Positions 1-5,769 of a stretch of DNA of 6,996 nt are shown here, piece by piece (the stretch's first letter is position 1; each line of letters starts with the position of its first letter). Source of the stretch: Gammaproteobacteria bacterium (GTDB lineage Bacteria; Pseudomonadota; Gammaproteobacteria; JABABF01); NCBI GenBank assembly GCA_014238345.1, contig JABABF010000042.1, forward strand, positions 1-6,996, written 5' to 3'. The notes under the pieces are model-generated. The model ran no database searches. It had not been told where the DNA came from and saw nothing but the letters and a program-made list of their open reading frames with translations. A program made the translations under genes and the position numbers.

Positions 1-176
1 GATCGACTGCCAGCTGACAGCGTATACAAGCCATGCTCGGTGAGGTCGACGCGCAACCGACTAAACAGTAGGTTGTTGAGCAAATTAAAACAGATAAATG
101 ACACCGCTACGGCGATCAGCGCTGGGGCATGCCAGTTGTCGCGCAGCTGCGCCATAGTGCCGGACTGATCAGCCAT
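1..176 (-). CDS. GldG-like ABC transporter auxiliary subunit, N-terminal fragment
   Basis: This is the first 58 codons of a gene that continues past the left edge of the window. The protein opens with a short polar stretch (MADQSGTMAQLRDNW), then one hydrophobic segment at about residues 18-38 that would anchor it in the inner membrane. It continues with RLRVDLTEHGLYTLSAGSR, which matches the conserved beginning of GldG/IFT52-type proteins (R-x-D-L-T-E-x-x-L-Y-T-L-S). In this family the bulk of the protein lies on the periplasmic side and works with an ABC-2 permease and an ATPase; the transported substrate is unknown outside gliding bacteria. The start lies 3 nt after the permease stop, so translation is probably coupled; no clear Shine-Dalgarno sequence is visible. 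A second in-frame ATG at codon 8 is possible. Identity rests on a short fragment plus strong context from the two genes before it. From family knowledge, a DUF4340 gene often follows. Confidence 0.8.
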   Translation of the reverse strand, partial: MADQSGTMAQLRDNWHAPALIAVAVSFICFNLLNNLLFSRLRVDLTEHGLYTLSAGSR

Positions 177-179
177 AAT

Positions 180-920
180 TCAACGCGTTTGGACGCGGTC
201 GAGCACAATCGCTGTGGCGATCAACCACGCTGTGATCAAGCTAAAGTAATACAACAGATCCCGCAGCGAGATCACGCCTCGCACAGCGGTGTTGTAATGC
301 GGCAAGAACCCCAAGGAAGATACTGCTTCAACCAGTGCGGCGGGAGCCCAGCCGCTGACCAGATCTTGCACCAGTGGATGGCCGCTCAGCAACAGCACAA
401 AACACACGGTTCCGACCAATAGAAAGGCCGCAGTAGGGCTACGCACCAGCGCCGACAAGCAACAGCCAATGGCGATAAAACCACCCGCCATCAGCCAACT
501 GCCCGCATAGCTGGCGATGATCACCCCGTTGTCCGGCTCACCGAGATAGTTGGCGGTAATCCACATCGGTATGCTCAGCAACAACACCACGCCGCAAAAA
601 CACCAAGCGGCAAAGAACTTGCCGAGCACCAGCGACGCGCGGCTCAGCGGCAAGGTCAGTAACAGCTCGATATTGCCCGAAGCGCGCTCCTCCGCCCAAA
701 TGCGCATAGAGAGCGCCGAGGCCAAAAACAAGTAAAGCCAAGGGTGGTATTGAAAGAACGGGCGCAAATCGGCCTGCCCTCGCTCATAAAAATAACCCAG
801 ATAGAAAGTAAATACCCCAGATAAAAACAAGAAAATTGCCGAAAAAATCCAGGCCAGCGGTGTGGAGAAGCAGGCGCTGAATTCACGCCGAAACACGCAG
901 CTAATCGCACGCCAGTTCAT
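180..920 (-). CDS. ABC-2 type permease, GldF-like
   Basis: A 246-residue integral membrane protein of the ABC-2 permease superfamily, of the size usual for GldF-like permeases (about 240). Hydrophobic segments lie near residues 22-44, 58-74, 103-124, 134-158, 163-182 and 222-241, giving six likely membrane spans. The cytoplasmic stretch after the second span, with WAEERASGNIELLLTLP at about residues 75-91, is the characteristic E-E-x-x-S-G-x-I-E-L-L-L-T-L-P signature of this family, thought to contact the ATPase. It would pair with the ATP-binding protein encoded just before it: the two genes overlap by 4 nt (ATGA), a typical sign of translational coupling and of a shared complex. A GldG-like subunit follows after 3 nt. 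The substrate cannot be deduced; in Bacteroidetes the homologous complex is linked to gliding, but such modules are widespread in non-gliding Proteobacteria, so the name indicates homology only. Confidence 0.9.
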   Translation of the reverse strand: MNWRAISCVFRREFSACFSTPLAWIFSAIFLFLSGVFTFYLGYFYERGQADLRPFFQYHPWLYLFLASALSMRIWAEERASGNIELLLTLPLSRASLVLGKFFAAWCFCGVVLLLSIPMWITANYLGEPDNGVIIASYAGSWLMAGGFIAIGCCLSALVRSPTAAFLLVGTVCFVLLLSGHPLVQDLVSGWAPAALVEAVSSLGFLPHYNTAVRGVISLRDLLYYFSLITAWLIATAIVLDRVQTR

Positions 921-1846
921 GCTAATTTCCCGTGAGTGACATCATGGAAAACATCGTCGAGACGACCGGGTTCCACCTGTAGCGTTTGCACTGGCAAGCT
1001 ATTCTTCTCGACAAAATTGCGCACTGTCGGCAACAGGGCTTTCCTCCCCTCAGCAAATAGTACCCAATGCCGACCGGACTCTTCACTGAGCAACTCGGCG
1101 ACACCGCTCAGCTCTCCCAACTGCTCCTCCAGACCCACACGCTCCTCAAGTAGGCGCAGACGCACCGCATTGTGCCAACGTGAACGGCGGCGCAGCTCGG
1201 TCGGAGTCGTGTCCACAGCAATGCGCCCATCGACAAGAATCATGGCGCGATTGCAAACAGCCTCAATCTCCTCAAGGATGTGTGTGGAGATAATGACCAA
1301 ACGATCTGAACCCAATTCGGCAATCAAGCGGCGCACTTGATCTTTCTGGTTGGGGTCCAAGCCATCGGTTGGCTCGTCCAAGATCAGGACCGGCGGGTCA
1401 CTTAACAACGCTTGGGCGAGGCCAACTCGCCGCCGATAACCCTTGGACAAAGTCAGGATGCGCTGCTCCTCCACCGCCCCCAAATCGACCATTTCAATCG
1501 ATTTTTCCACCTCCCGCCGCACGGCGTTGCCGCGCAGTTCCCGTGTCTCAGCAATAAAACACAGGAAGTCACGAACCGTCATATCGGCATAGCACGGCGC
1601 TCCCTCTGGCAGGTAGCCGATATGGCGACGCGCAGCCAATGAATCCGCCACCACATCATGTCCACAGACAGAGGCGCTACCAGAAGTCGGCGTGAGAAAG
1701 CCGGTGATCATGCGCATGGCCGTGGTCTTGCCCGCGCCATTGGGGCCTAGAAAGCCCAGCACTTCCCCAGCTGCGAGTTCAAACGACAAACGGTCGACTG
1801 CCACAATATCGCCAAAATGGCGGCTTAATTCCTGTGCAATAATCAT
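917..1846 (-). CDS. ABC transporter ATP-binding protein, GldA-like
   Basis: A 309-residue ATPase that would drive the adjacent ABC-2 permease from the cytoplasmic face of the membrane. All nucleotide-binding motifs are present in order: Walker A GPNGAGKTT (residues 34-42), signature LSKGYRRR (133-140), Walker B VLILDEP (153-159) with catalytic Glu158, D-loop GLDP, and switch His189 in STHIL. The Q-loop position reads GYLPE, with Glu81 instead of Gln, as I recall for many GldA-type ATPases. After about residue 215 comes a C-terminal extension of about 95 residues, common in exporters of this class. The start (MIIAQELSRHFGD) fits the family's usual N-terminus exactly, yet there is no Shine-Dalgarno sequence. 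An extended -10 promoter sits so close that the message could be leaderless. The stop overlaps the permease start by 4 nt. The substrate is unknown. Confidence 0.93.
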   Translation of the reverse strand: MIIAQELSRHFGDIVAVDRLSFELAAGEVLGFLGPNGAGKTTAMRMITGFLTPTSGSASVCGHDVVADSLAARRHIGYLPEGAPCYADMTVRDFLCFIAETRELRGNAVRREVEKSIEMVDLGAVEEQRILTLSKGYRRRVGLAQALLSDPPVLILDEPTDGLDPNQKDQVRRLIAELGSDRLVIISTHILEEIEAVCNRAMILVDGRIAVDTTPTELRRRSRWHNAVRLRLLEERVGLEEQLGELSGVAELLSEESGRHWVLFAEGRKALLPTVRNFVEKNSLPVQTLQVEPGRLDDVFHDVTHGKLA

Positions 1847-1856
1847 GATGCGAGGA

Positions 1857-1885
1857 ATTATAGCAATGTTGTCTTGTGCTTTCCA
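1857..1885 (-). promoter_or_regulatory. Extended -10 promoter for the GldA/F/G-like operon
   Basis: On the minus strand the perfect hexamer TATAAT lies at 1862-1857, preceded by TGC (1865-1863), which makes an extended -10 element. Seventeen bases further upstream is TGGAAA (1885-1880), matching TTGACA at four of six positions. The expected transcription start falls at about 1852-1848, only 2-6 nt before the ATG at 1846. The -10 element overlaps the stop codon of the upstream hydrolase gene (TAA at 1860-1858). The match to sigma-70 consensus is strong, but promoter activity is inferred. Confidence 0.6.
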
Positions 1886-2940
1886 CCGCGCAAAGGCGAA
1901 AAATGATGGTGCCCCTTGGCATCTAAGCGGTATTGTAAACGCCCCTCATAGCACAGGAAATGCAGATGCGCCAAGCACTCACCGATGGCCAGATAAAGGC
2001 CAAATCCCTTCGGACGATCGCCGAACTGCACTTTCAGCAAGTCGGCGAAGCGGTGTTGCCGGTGAGCTGCACGGTAGAGCATGCGCAGCTGCTGAGTGTG
2101 ATGGCGGGACAAATAATCAATGCGCTGGTGCAGGCCGTAGAAAGGCAAATTGTGCGCGGGCAACACCAAAGTTTCTGCAGGCAATTGCCGTAGGTGGACG
2201 AGGGACTCAAACCAATCCCGTAGCGGGTCCCCCTCAGGCTCAGTCGGCAGGACGCTGACATTGGGGGTGATACGCGGCAATATCTGGTCTCCGGAAATCA
2301 TCAACCCCAGTTCCGGGCAATATAGGCAAGCATGCTCTGGCGAGTGTCCGCTACCAACGAGCACCCGCCACTCACGCCCCCCGATGCAAAAGCTGCTGCC
2401 CTCTTTAATACGGCGGTAGTGCAAGGGCAATGCGGAGGGCTCAGCCTCCGCTCCGCTATCTTCTCCCGATTTTTTGGTCTTCGAGCTGACTGGGGGATCA
2501 AAGTGGGGCAACTCGACCCCCGTTTTTGCGTAGAACTCCTTGATGTGTTGCAGGGCATCCAAACCTCCATGACGGCGCGCTGCGGCAAATACACGAGAGC
2601 TAAGATACTCACCTCGAGTCATATACAGCGGTGCCCCAAGTGTGCGACACAGCCAGCCTGATAGGCCGATGTGATCGGTGTGCATATGGGTGCAAATCAC
2701 ACCGGCCAAGGGTCGATTCCACGGTGCGCCAACAAATAATGCCTGCCAGTACTCCCGCGTCTGTGGGGTATCAAGGCCGGTATCAACAATCCAAAAACGC
2801 TCGCCATCGTCAAGCAAATAGAGATTGATGTGGTCTAAGTCCATCGGCAATGGCATGCGCAACCAGTGCACACCGGGCGCGACACTAAGCGGTGTGGCGC
2901 CGCATGCTATCGCTTTGTGAGGGTAGCGTAGAGCCGTCAT
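1858..2940 (-). CDS. MBL-fold metallo-hydrolase (glyoxalase II / LACTB2-like)
   Basis: A 360-residue metallo-beta-lactamase-fold hydrolase, probably cytoplasmic since no signal peptide is seen. Metal ligands expected for a binuclear site are visible: the THMHTDH motif with His85, His87, Asp89 and His90, then His199 (GSGHSPEH), Asp218 (ISGDQILP) and His263 (LPAHNLPF). The N-terminal WLRMPLPMDLDHINLYLL (residues 26-43) fits a subgroup annotated only as MBL-fold hydrolases in Proteobacteria. The part after about residue 270 has the look of the C-terminal winged-helix domain found in LACTB2-type members. Residues about 152-172 form a charged, Ser/Glu/Lys-rich segment that looks like a lineage-specific loop. 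The substrate cannot be assigned: thioesters, phosphodiesters and RNA are all known for the fold. The start at 2940 fits family length, but no Shine-Dalgarno sequence precedes it; a GTA repeat lies there instead. The gene starts 34 nt after tRNA-His and ends 11 nt before the ABC ATPase gene. Confidence 0.9.
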   Translation of the reverse strand: MTALRYPHKAIACGATPLSVAPGVHWLRMPLPMDLDHINLYLLDDGERFWIVDTGLDTPQTREYWQALFVGAPWNRPLAGVICTHMHTDHIGLSGWLCRTLGAPLYMTRGEYLSSRVFAAARRHGGLDALQHIKEFYAKTGVELPHFDPPVSSKTKKSGEDSGAEAEPSALPLHYRRIKEGSSFCIGGREWRVLVGSGHSPEHACLYCPELGLMISGDQILPRITPNVSVLPTEPEGDPLRDWFESLVHLRQLPAETLVLPAHNLPFYGLHQRIDYLSRHHTQQLRMLYRAAHRQHRFADLLKVQFGDRPKGFGLYLAIGECLAHLHFLCYEGRLQYRLDAKGHHHFSPLRGGKHKTTLL

Positions 2941-2974
2941 CTACTACTACAAGCAGGCGCTGTGTGGCTGACAC

Positions 2975-3050
2975 TGGGGTGAGCGATGGGGATCGAACCC
3001 ACGACCACCGGAGCCACAATCCGGGGCTCTACCAACTGAGCTACGCCCAC
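2975..3050 (-). tRNA. tRNA-His (anticodon GTG)
   Basis: Read on the minus strand, this 76-nt gene folds as a standard cloverleaf. The acceptor GTGGGCG pairs with CGCTCAC (one G-T pair), the D-stem GCTC with GAGC, the anticodon stem CCGGA with TCCGG, and the T-stem GTGGG with CCCAT. The anticodon GTG is at 3017-3015 in the loop TTGTGGC, and the T-loop TTCGATC is canonical. The position just before the 5' end (3051) encodes G, and the discriminator base is C, giving the extra G-1:C73 pair that histidyl-tRNA synthetase requires. The CCA end is encoded (2977-2975). It is the last tRNA of the array; no terminator follows before the next gene. Confidence 0.97.
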
Positions 3051-3112
3051 CAGCATCTCATCCATCCCGCCTAACGATCTATTCATAAGTCACGACCTGT
3101 GGGCAGGCGGTG

Positions 3113-3187
3113 CGCGCCCGGCAGGACTCTAACCTGCAACCCGCGACTTAGAAGGTCGCTGCTCTATCCCGCTTGAGCTACGGGCGC
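3113..3187 (-). tRNA. tRNA-Arg (anticodon TCT), atypical T-loop and no encoded CCA
   Basis: A 75-nt cloverleaf on the minus strand with every stem perfectly paired: acceptor GCGCCCG/CGGGCGC, D-stem GCTC/GAGC, anticodon stem GCGAC/GTCGC and T-stem GCAGG/CCTGC. The anticodon TCT is at 3152-3150, so it reads the AGA/AGG arginine codons. Two things are odd. The T-loop reads TTAGAGT where TTCGAGT is expected, so base 56, almost always C and paired with G19 of the D-loop, is A. The 3' side after discriminator G reads CACC rather than CCA, as if one C of an encoded CCA had been lost. The D-loop (AAGCGGGATA, 10 nt) is at the long end but keeps the GG pair. Perfect stems argue for a working gene, although the C56 change leaves this less certain than for its neighbours. 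Confidence 0.9.
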
Positions 3188-3232
3188 TCAAGGTAAGCAT
3201 ATAACTGCCGCCCCGAGCCACCCCAGCGAAGA

Positions 3233-3306
3233 TCGGGGCAGGGAGATTTGAACTCCCAACCTCCTGCTCCCAAAGCAGGCGCGCTACCAGATTGCGCTAT
3301 GCCCCG
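3233..3306 (-). tRNA. tRNA-Pro (anticodon TGG), CCA not encoded
   Basis: A 74-nt cloverleaf on the minus strand: acceptor CGGGGCA/TGCCCCG, D-stem GCGC/GCGC, anticodon stem CCTGC/GCAGG, T-stem GGGAG/CTCCC and a canonical T-loop TTCAAAT. The anticodon TGG is at 3272-3270 in the loop TTTGGGA, specific for proline codons. The C1-G72 first pair and A73 discriminator are usual bacterial tRNA-Pro identity elements. After A73 the sequence continues TCTT, so CCA must be added by the tRNA nucleotidyltransferase. This is the first gene of the tRNA array, about 10 nt downstream of a likely transcription start. Confidence 0.96.
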
Positions 3307-3322
3307 GCAACGAGGCCAATGC

Positions 3323-3352
3323 ATTGTACCTGAATTCTCTATATTATGCGAG
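3323..3352 (-). promoter_or_regulatory. Candidate promoter of the tRNA array
   Basis: On the minus strand TACAAT (3328-3323) matches the sigma-70 -10 consensus at five of six positions, and would give a start near 3316, about 10 nt before the tRNA-Pro 5' end. The best upstream hexamer is CTCGCA (3352-3347) at 18 bp, a poor -35 element. The 76-nt spacer 3307-3382 must also hold the folD promoter on the other strand, for which I see only weak AT-rich candidates around 3340-3358. Confidence 0.4.
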
Positions 3353-3355
3353 AAT
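3334..3355. repeat. Small inverted repeat between tRNA-Pro and folD
   Basis: ATTCTC (3334-3339) and GAGAAT (3350-3355) form 6-bp arms around a 10-bp AT-rich centre that contains TATATTAT. It sits in the middle of the divergent spacer, where it could bind a dimeric regulator or simply reflect paired promoter elements. Arms this short can occur by chance. Confidence 0.25.
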
Positions 3356-3370
3356 ACTGGCGCTTGTGCT

Positions 3371-3374
3371 GGAG
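3371..3374 (+). promoter_or_regulatory. Shine-Dalgarno sequence of folD deciding a GTG start
   Basis: GGAG lies 8 nt before the GTG at 3383, an ideal distance. The next in-frame candidate, ATG at 3404, has no comparable site, and the open frame's ATG at 3248 lies inside tRNA-Pro on the other strand. Confidence 0.6.
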
Positions 3375-3382
3375 CAGGTAGG

Positions 3383-4243
3383 GTGAAAAAAAACGCGAGC
3401 TTAATGCTCAATGGCAAAGCTCTGGCCGCCAGTGAAGAGCGGCAGCTCAGCGAGCGCGTTGCCGCACTGAGGCAGCGGCCGGTATTAGCCGCCATCATCG
3501 TCGGTGACGACCCCGCCTCGCAGACCTATGTGAGGATGAAGGCCGATGCCTGTCGACGCGTGGGTGTGGAGCCGCGAACCCTGCAGCTACCCGCAACGAC
3601 TAGTACCCAGACACTACTCACCCATATCAAGGCACTCAATGAGGACGCCGAGGTGCGCGGCATCCTGTTGCAACACCCAGTACCAACAGCAATCGACGAG
3701 CGGCGCTGTTTTGATGCGATTGATATGGCAAAAGATGTCGATGGAGTAAGTTGCCTCAGTTTTGGGCGTATGGTCATGAACTGCACGGCTTGGGGCTCAG
3801 CGACACCCGCGGGCATCATGCGTCTATTGGCGCACTATGACATTAAACTCAGCGGTTGCCATGCTGTGGTGCTGGGACGTAGCCCCATCCTCGGCAAGCC
3901 GATGGCGATGATGATGCTCAATGCCGATGCCACAGTGACCATTTGTCACAGCCGCACACGGGCATTGGCCGAGCGCGTCAAAGAAGCCGATGTGCTGGTG
4001 GCCGCCGTTGGGCGACCACATTTCGTGCCCAGTGATTGGATCAAACCCGGGGCTGTGGTGATCGATGCTGGCTACCATCCCAAGGAGCATTGTGGGGATG
4101 TGGTGGCAGAGCGGCTACCCGAGATCACCTCGGCCTACACACCGGTGCCCGGCGGTGTCGGCCCGATGACAATAAACACTTTGATCAGCCAGACTGTACG
4201 GGCTGCCGAGCAGAGCGCTAGACAACCTCAGCCCACCCTTTGA
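3383..4243 (+). CDS. folD: FolD: methylene-THF dehydrogenase / methenyl-THF cyclohydrolase
   Basis: A bifunctional cytosolic enzyme that oxidises 5,10-methylene-tetrahydrofolate with NADP+ and hydrolyses the product to 10-formyl-tetrahydrofolate, feeding purine and formyl-methionine synthesis. With the GTG start it has 286 residues, the usual length. Key features are GDDPASQTYVRMK (41-53) with catalytic Tyr49 and Lys53, Gln97 in LLQHPVP, Asp120 in KDVDGV, the nucleotide-binding GRSPILGKP (165-173), HSRT (189-192), and PVPGGVGPMT (254-263). It differs from the common gammaproteobacterial form: QHPVP rather than QLPLP, VIDAGYHP rather than VIDVGIN, and GSATPAGI where most have a cysteine before TP. 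Those traits fit another FolD subgroup. It is transcribed away from the tRNA array and converges on cysS. The function call is firm; the subgroup call comes from memory of family sequences. Confidence 0.95.
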   Translation: MKKNASLMLNGKALAASEERQLSERVAALRQRPVLAAIIVGDDPASQTYVRMKADACRRVGVEPRTLQLPATTSTQTLLTHIKALNEDAEVRGILLQHPVPTAIDERRCFDAIDMAKDVDGVSCLSFGRMVMNCTAWGSATPAGIMRLLAHYDIKLSGCHAVVLGRSPILGKPMAMMMLNADATVTICHSRTRALAERVKEADVLVAAVGRPHFVPSDWIKPGAVVIDAGYHPKEHCGDVVAERLPEITSAYTPVPGGVGPMTINTLISQTVRAAEQSARQPQPTL

Positions 4244-4256
4244 TTTAATGAAGCCC

Positions 4257-4291
4257 TGATTTATTGGTCGCTCGAAACGAACCATTAATCA
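4257..4291. terminator. Weak bidirectional hairpin between folD and cysS
   Basis: TGATT (4257-4261) pairs with AATCA (4287-4291), and TGGTCG (4265-4270) pairs with CG-A-ACCA (4278-4284, one bulged A), around a 7-nt loop, with a small internal loop between the two helices. It starts 13 nt after the folD stop, inside the 114-nt convergent spacer. It is AT-rich and lacks a clear T-run on either strand, so it is at most a weak terminator. The rest of the spacer shows only a 5-bp hairpin (AGAGG at 4318-4322, CCTCT at 4333-4337). Confidence 0.25.
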
Positions 4292-4357
4292 ATAGTGTAT
4301 TGCGAGCAGACGATTCAAGAGGAAATCTTTAACCTCTGGAAGAAATGCTATGCCCAA

Positions 4358-5767
4358 CTAATCGGCATACCGCCAGCGGGTGCCATTGGCACTGTCCTCA
4401 AGCGCCACCCCCTGCCCTTCCAACTGCTCGCGGAGGGTGTCGGCAACGGCGTAGTCCCCCGCTTCCCGCGCCGCTCGGCGAGCAGCTAGCAGACGCTCTA
4501 TCTCATTCTCCGATAATCGCCCCGCCTCGGCCACTCCCCTGCGCAGGAAGGCTCCAGGGTCATCGCCGAGTAAGCCGATCACGGCTCCAAGTGTGCGCAA
4601 CAACCCCGCCTCCCGTGCCACCGCCGCGCCGCTGGCTCGATTCAATGAGCGCGCCAAACCAAATAACACCGCACGCGCCTCCGGAACATTAAAGTCATCA
4701 GCCAAGGCGGCCAAGAAGCGCTGCGTCCACGGCTCCTGTGCATCCAATGCCGCTGGCGGCGCATCAGGAGCCCGCAGTAGCGCGTTGTACAGACGTTGCA
4801 ATGAGCTGCGCTCAGCGTTCAGCACTCCCTGACGATAGTCCAACGGACTGCGGTAATGAGCAGATAATAGCCACCAGCATAAGACCTCTGCTTCATACTC
4901 AGACAAAATATCACGAATCGTATAGAAGTTACCTAAAGACTTAGACATTTTCTCTCCCTTTGATTGCACAGGCCCGACGTGAACCCAGTGTTTTGCAAAG
5001 GCTTTTCCGGTGGCGGCCTCCGACTGAGCCAACTCATTTTCGTGATGCGGAAAGAGCAGGTCAGGACCGCCGCCGTGGATATCAAAGCTATCCCCTAAGC
5101 AGTCCGTAGACATCGCCGAGCACTCAATATGCCACCCGGGTCGCCCGCGCCCCCACGGGGAATCCCAGCCAACCTGAGTGGGATCATCCGCACAGCTTTT
5201 CCACAGTGCAAAATCTCGAGGATCGCGCTTGGCCTCTTCAATGGCGACACGAGCACCAGCGCGCAGTTCCTCGCCACGGCGGCCAGATAGACGACCGTAG
5301 CCCGGGCTGCGATCAACTGAGAAATAGACATCGCTATTGTCGGCTCGGTAAGCATGACCGCTGTCGAGCAAGCGCCCGATCATGTCCAACATTTGCGGCA
5401 TATTCTGAGTGGCGCGCGGCATTTGATCTGGCACCAGTAAACCCAGCCTCCGCTCGTCCTCAGCAGCGGCATCAATGTAGCGCTCAGCAAAGTCCAACCA
5501 AGGCTCATCGGCGGCGGCGGCACGCTCTAAAATACGATCGTCAACATCGGTGATATTGCGCACATAATGCACACTGTAGCCTTGGCTACGCAAAAAACGC
5601 ACTAGAGCATCGAAGAACACCATGACACGGGCGTGTCCCACATGGCAGTGGTCGTAGACCGTCACGCCACAAACATAGAGCCCCAAGTGACCCGACTCCA
5701 GCGGTTGCAGGCGCTCTCGCTGCCGCCCTAGGCTGTTGTGTAAATAGATGGGCAGCTCAGCAACCAT
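4358..5767 (-). CDS. cysS: Cysteinyl-tRNA synthetase
   Basis: A 469-residue class I aminoacyl-tRNA synthetase that charges tRNA-Cys with cysteine in the cytoplasm; E. coli CysRS has 461 residues, so it is full length. The HIGH motif appears as HVGH (42-45) and the KMSKS loop as KMSKS (273-277). The zinc that selects the cysteine thiol should be held by Cys33 (YVCGVTVYD), Cys216 (WHIECSAMS), His241 and Glu245 (HHENE), all present. The C-terminal third (from about 310) is the helical-bundle and anticodon-binding part, ending in the usual NGTRWR (461-466). The start ATG lies 2 nt after the glnS stop, with a weak GGGAAG ribosome site inside the end of glnS, so it is very likely cotranscribed and possibly translationally coupled. 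No separate promoter is obvious. Its end faces folD across 114 nt. Confidence 0.98.
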   Translation of the reverse strand: MVAELPIYLHNSLGRQRERLQPLESGHLGLYVCGVTVYDHCHVGHARVMVFFDALVRFLRSQGYSVHYVRNITDVDDRILERAAAADEPWLDFAERYIDAAAEDERRLGLLVPDQMPRATQNMPQMLDMIGRLLDSGHAYRADNSDVYFSVDRSPGYGRLSGRRGEELRAGARVAIEEAKRDPRDFALWKSCADDPTQVGWDSPWGRGRPGWHIECSAMSTDCLGDSFDIHGGGPDLLFPHHENELAQSEAATGKAFAKHWVHVGPVQSKGEKMSKSLGNFYTIRDILSEYEAEVLCWWLLSAHYRSPLDYRQGVLNAERSSLQRLYNALLRAPDAPPAALDAQEPWTQRFLAALADDFNVPEARAVLFGLARSLNRASGAAVAREAGLLRTLGAVIGLLGDDPGAFLRRGVAEAGRLSENEIERLLAARRAAREAGDYAVADTLREQLEGQGVALEDSANGTRWRYAD

Positions 5768-5769
5768 GA

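Noticed and set aside
2975..2995. tRNA-His 3' end as an integration site for the left-hand genes
   Set aside because: No second copy of the tRNA 3' end, no integrase and no phage-like gene is visible in the window; the left genes look like ordinary chromosomal genes.
2892..3074. Open frame on the plus strand encoding GDRTHDHRSHNPGLYQLSYAHQ-like peptide
   Set aside because: It is the antisense of tRNA-His; this peptide string is a well-known spurious product of frames across tRNA genes.
3248..3382. Upstream extension of folD starting at ATG 3248
   Set aside because: The first codons are antisense to tRNA-Pro, the extension lacks FolD similarity, and the GTG at 3383 has a good ribosome site and gives the normal length.
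3178..3498. Minus-strand open frame across tRNA-Pro and the start of folD
   Set aside because: It overlaps a tRNA and the folD coding region, and its GIAQSGSAPALGAGG-type stretch is simply tRNA-Pro translated.
4318..4337. AGAGG/CCTCT hairpin as the cysS or folD terminator
   Set aside because: Only 5 bp with a 10-nt loop and no T-run follows on either strand.
5206..5553. Plus-strand open frame inside cysS (and similar ones inside the ABC, hydrolase and synthetase genes)
   Set aside because: These are opposite-strand shadows of well-supported genes, with low-complexity or Arg/His-rich translations and no recognisable domain.
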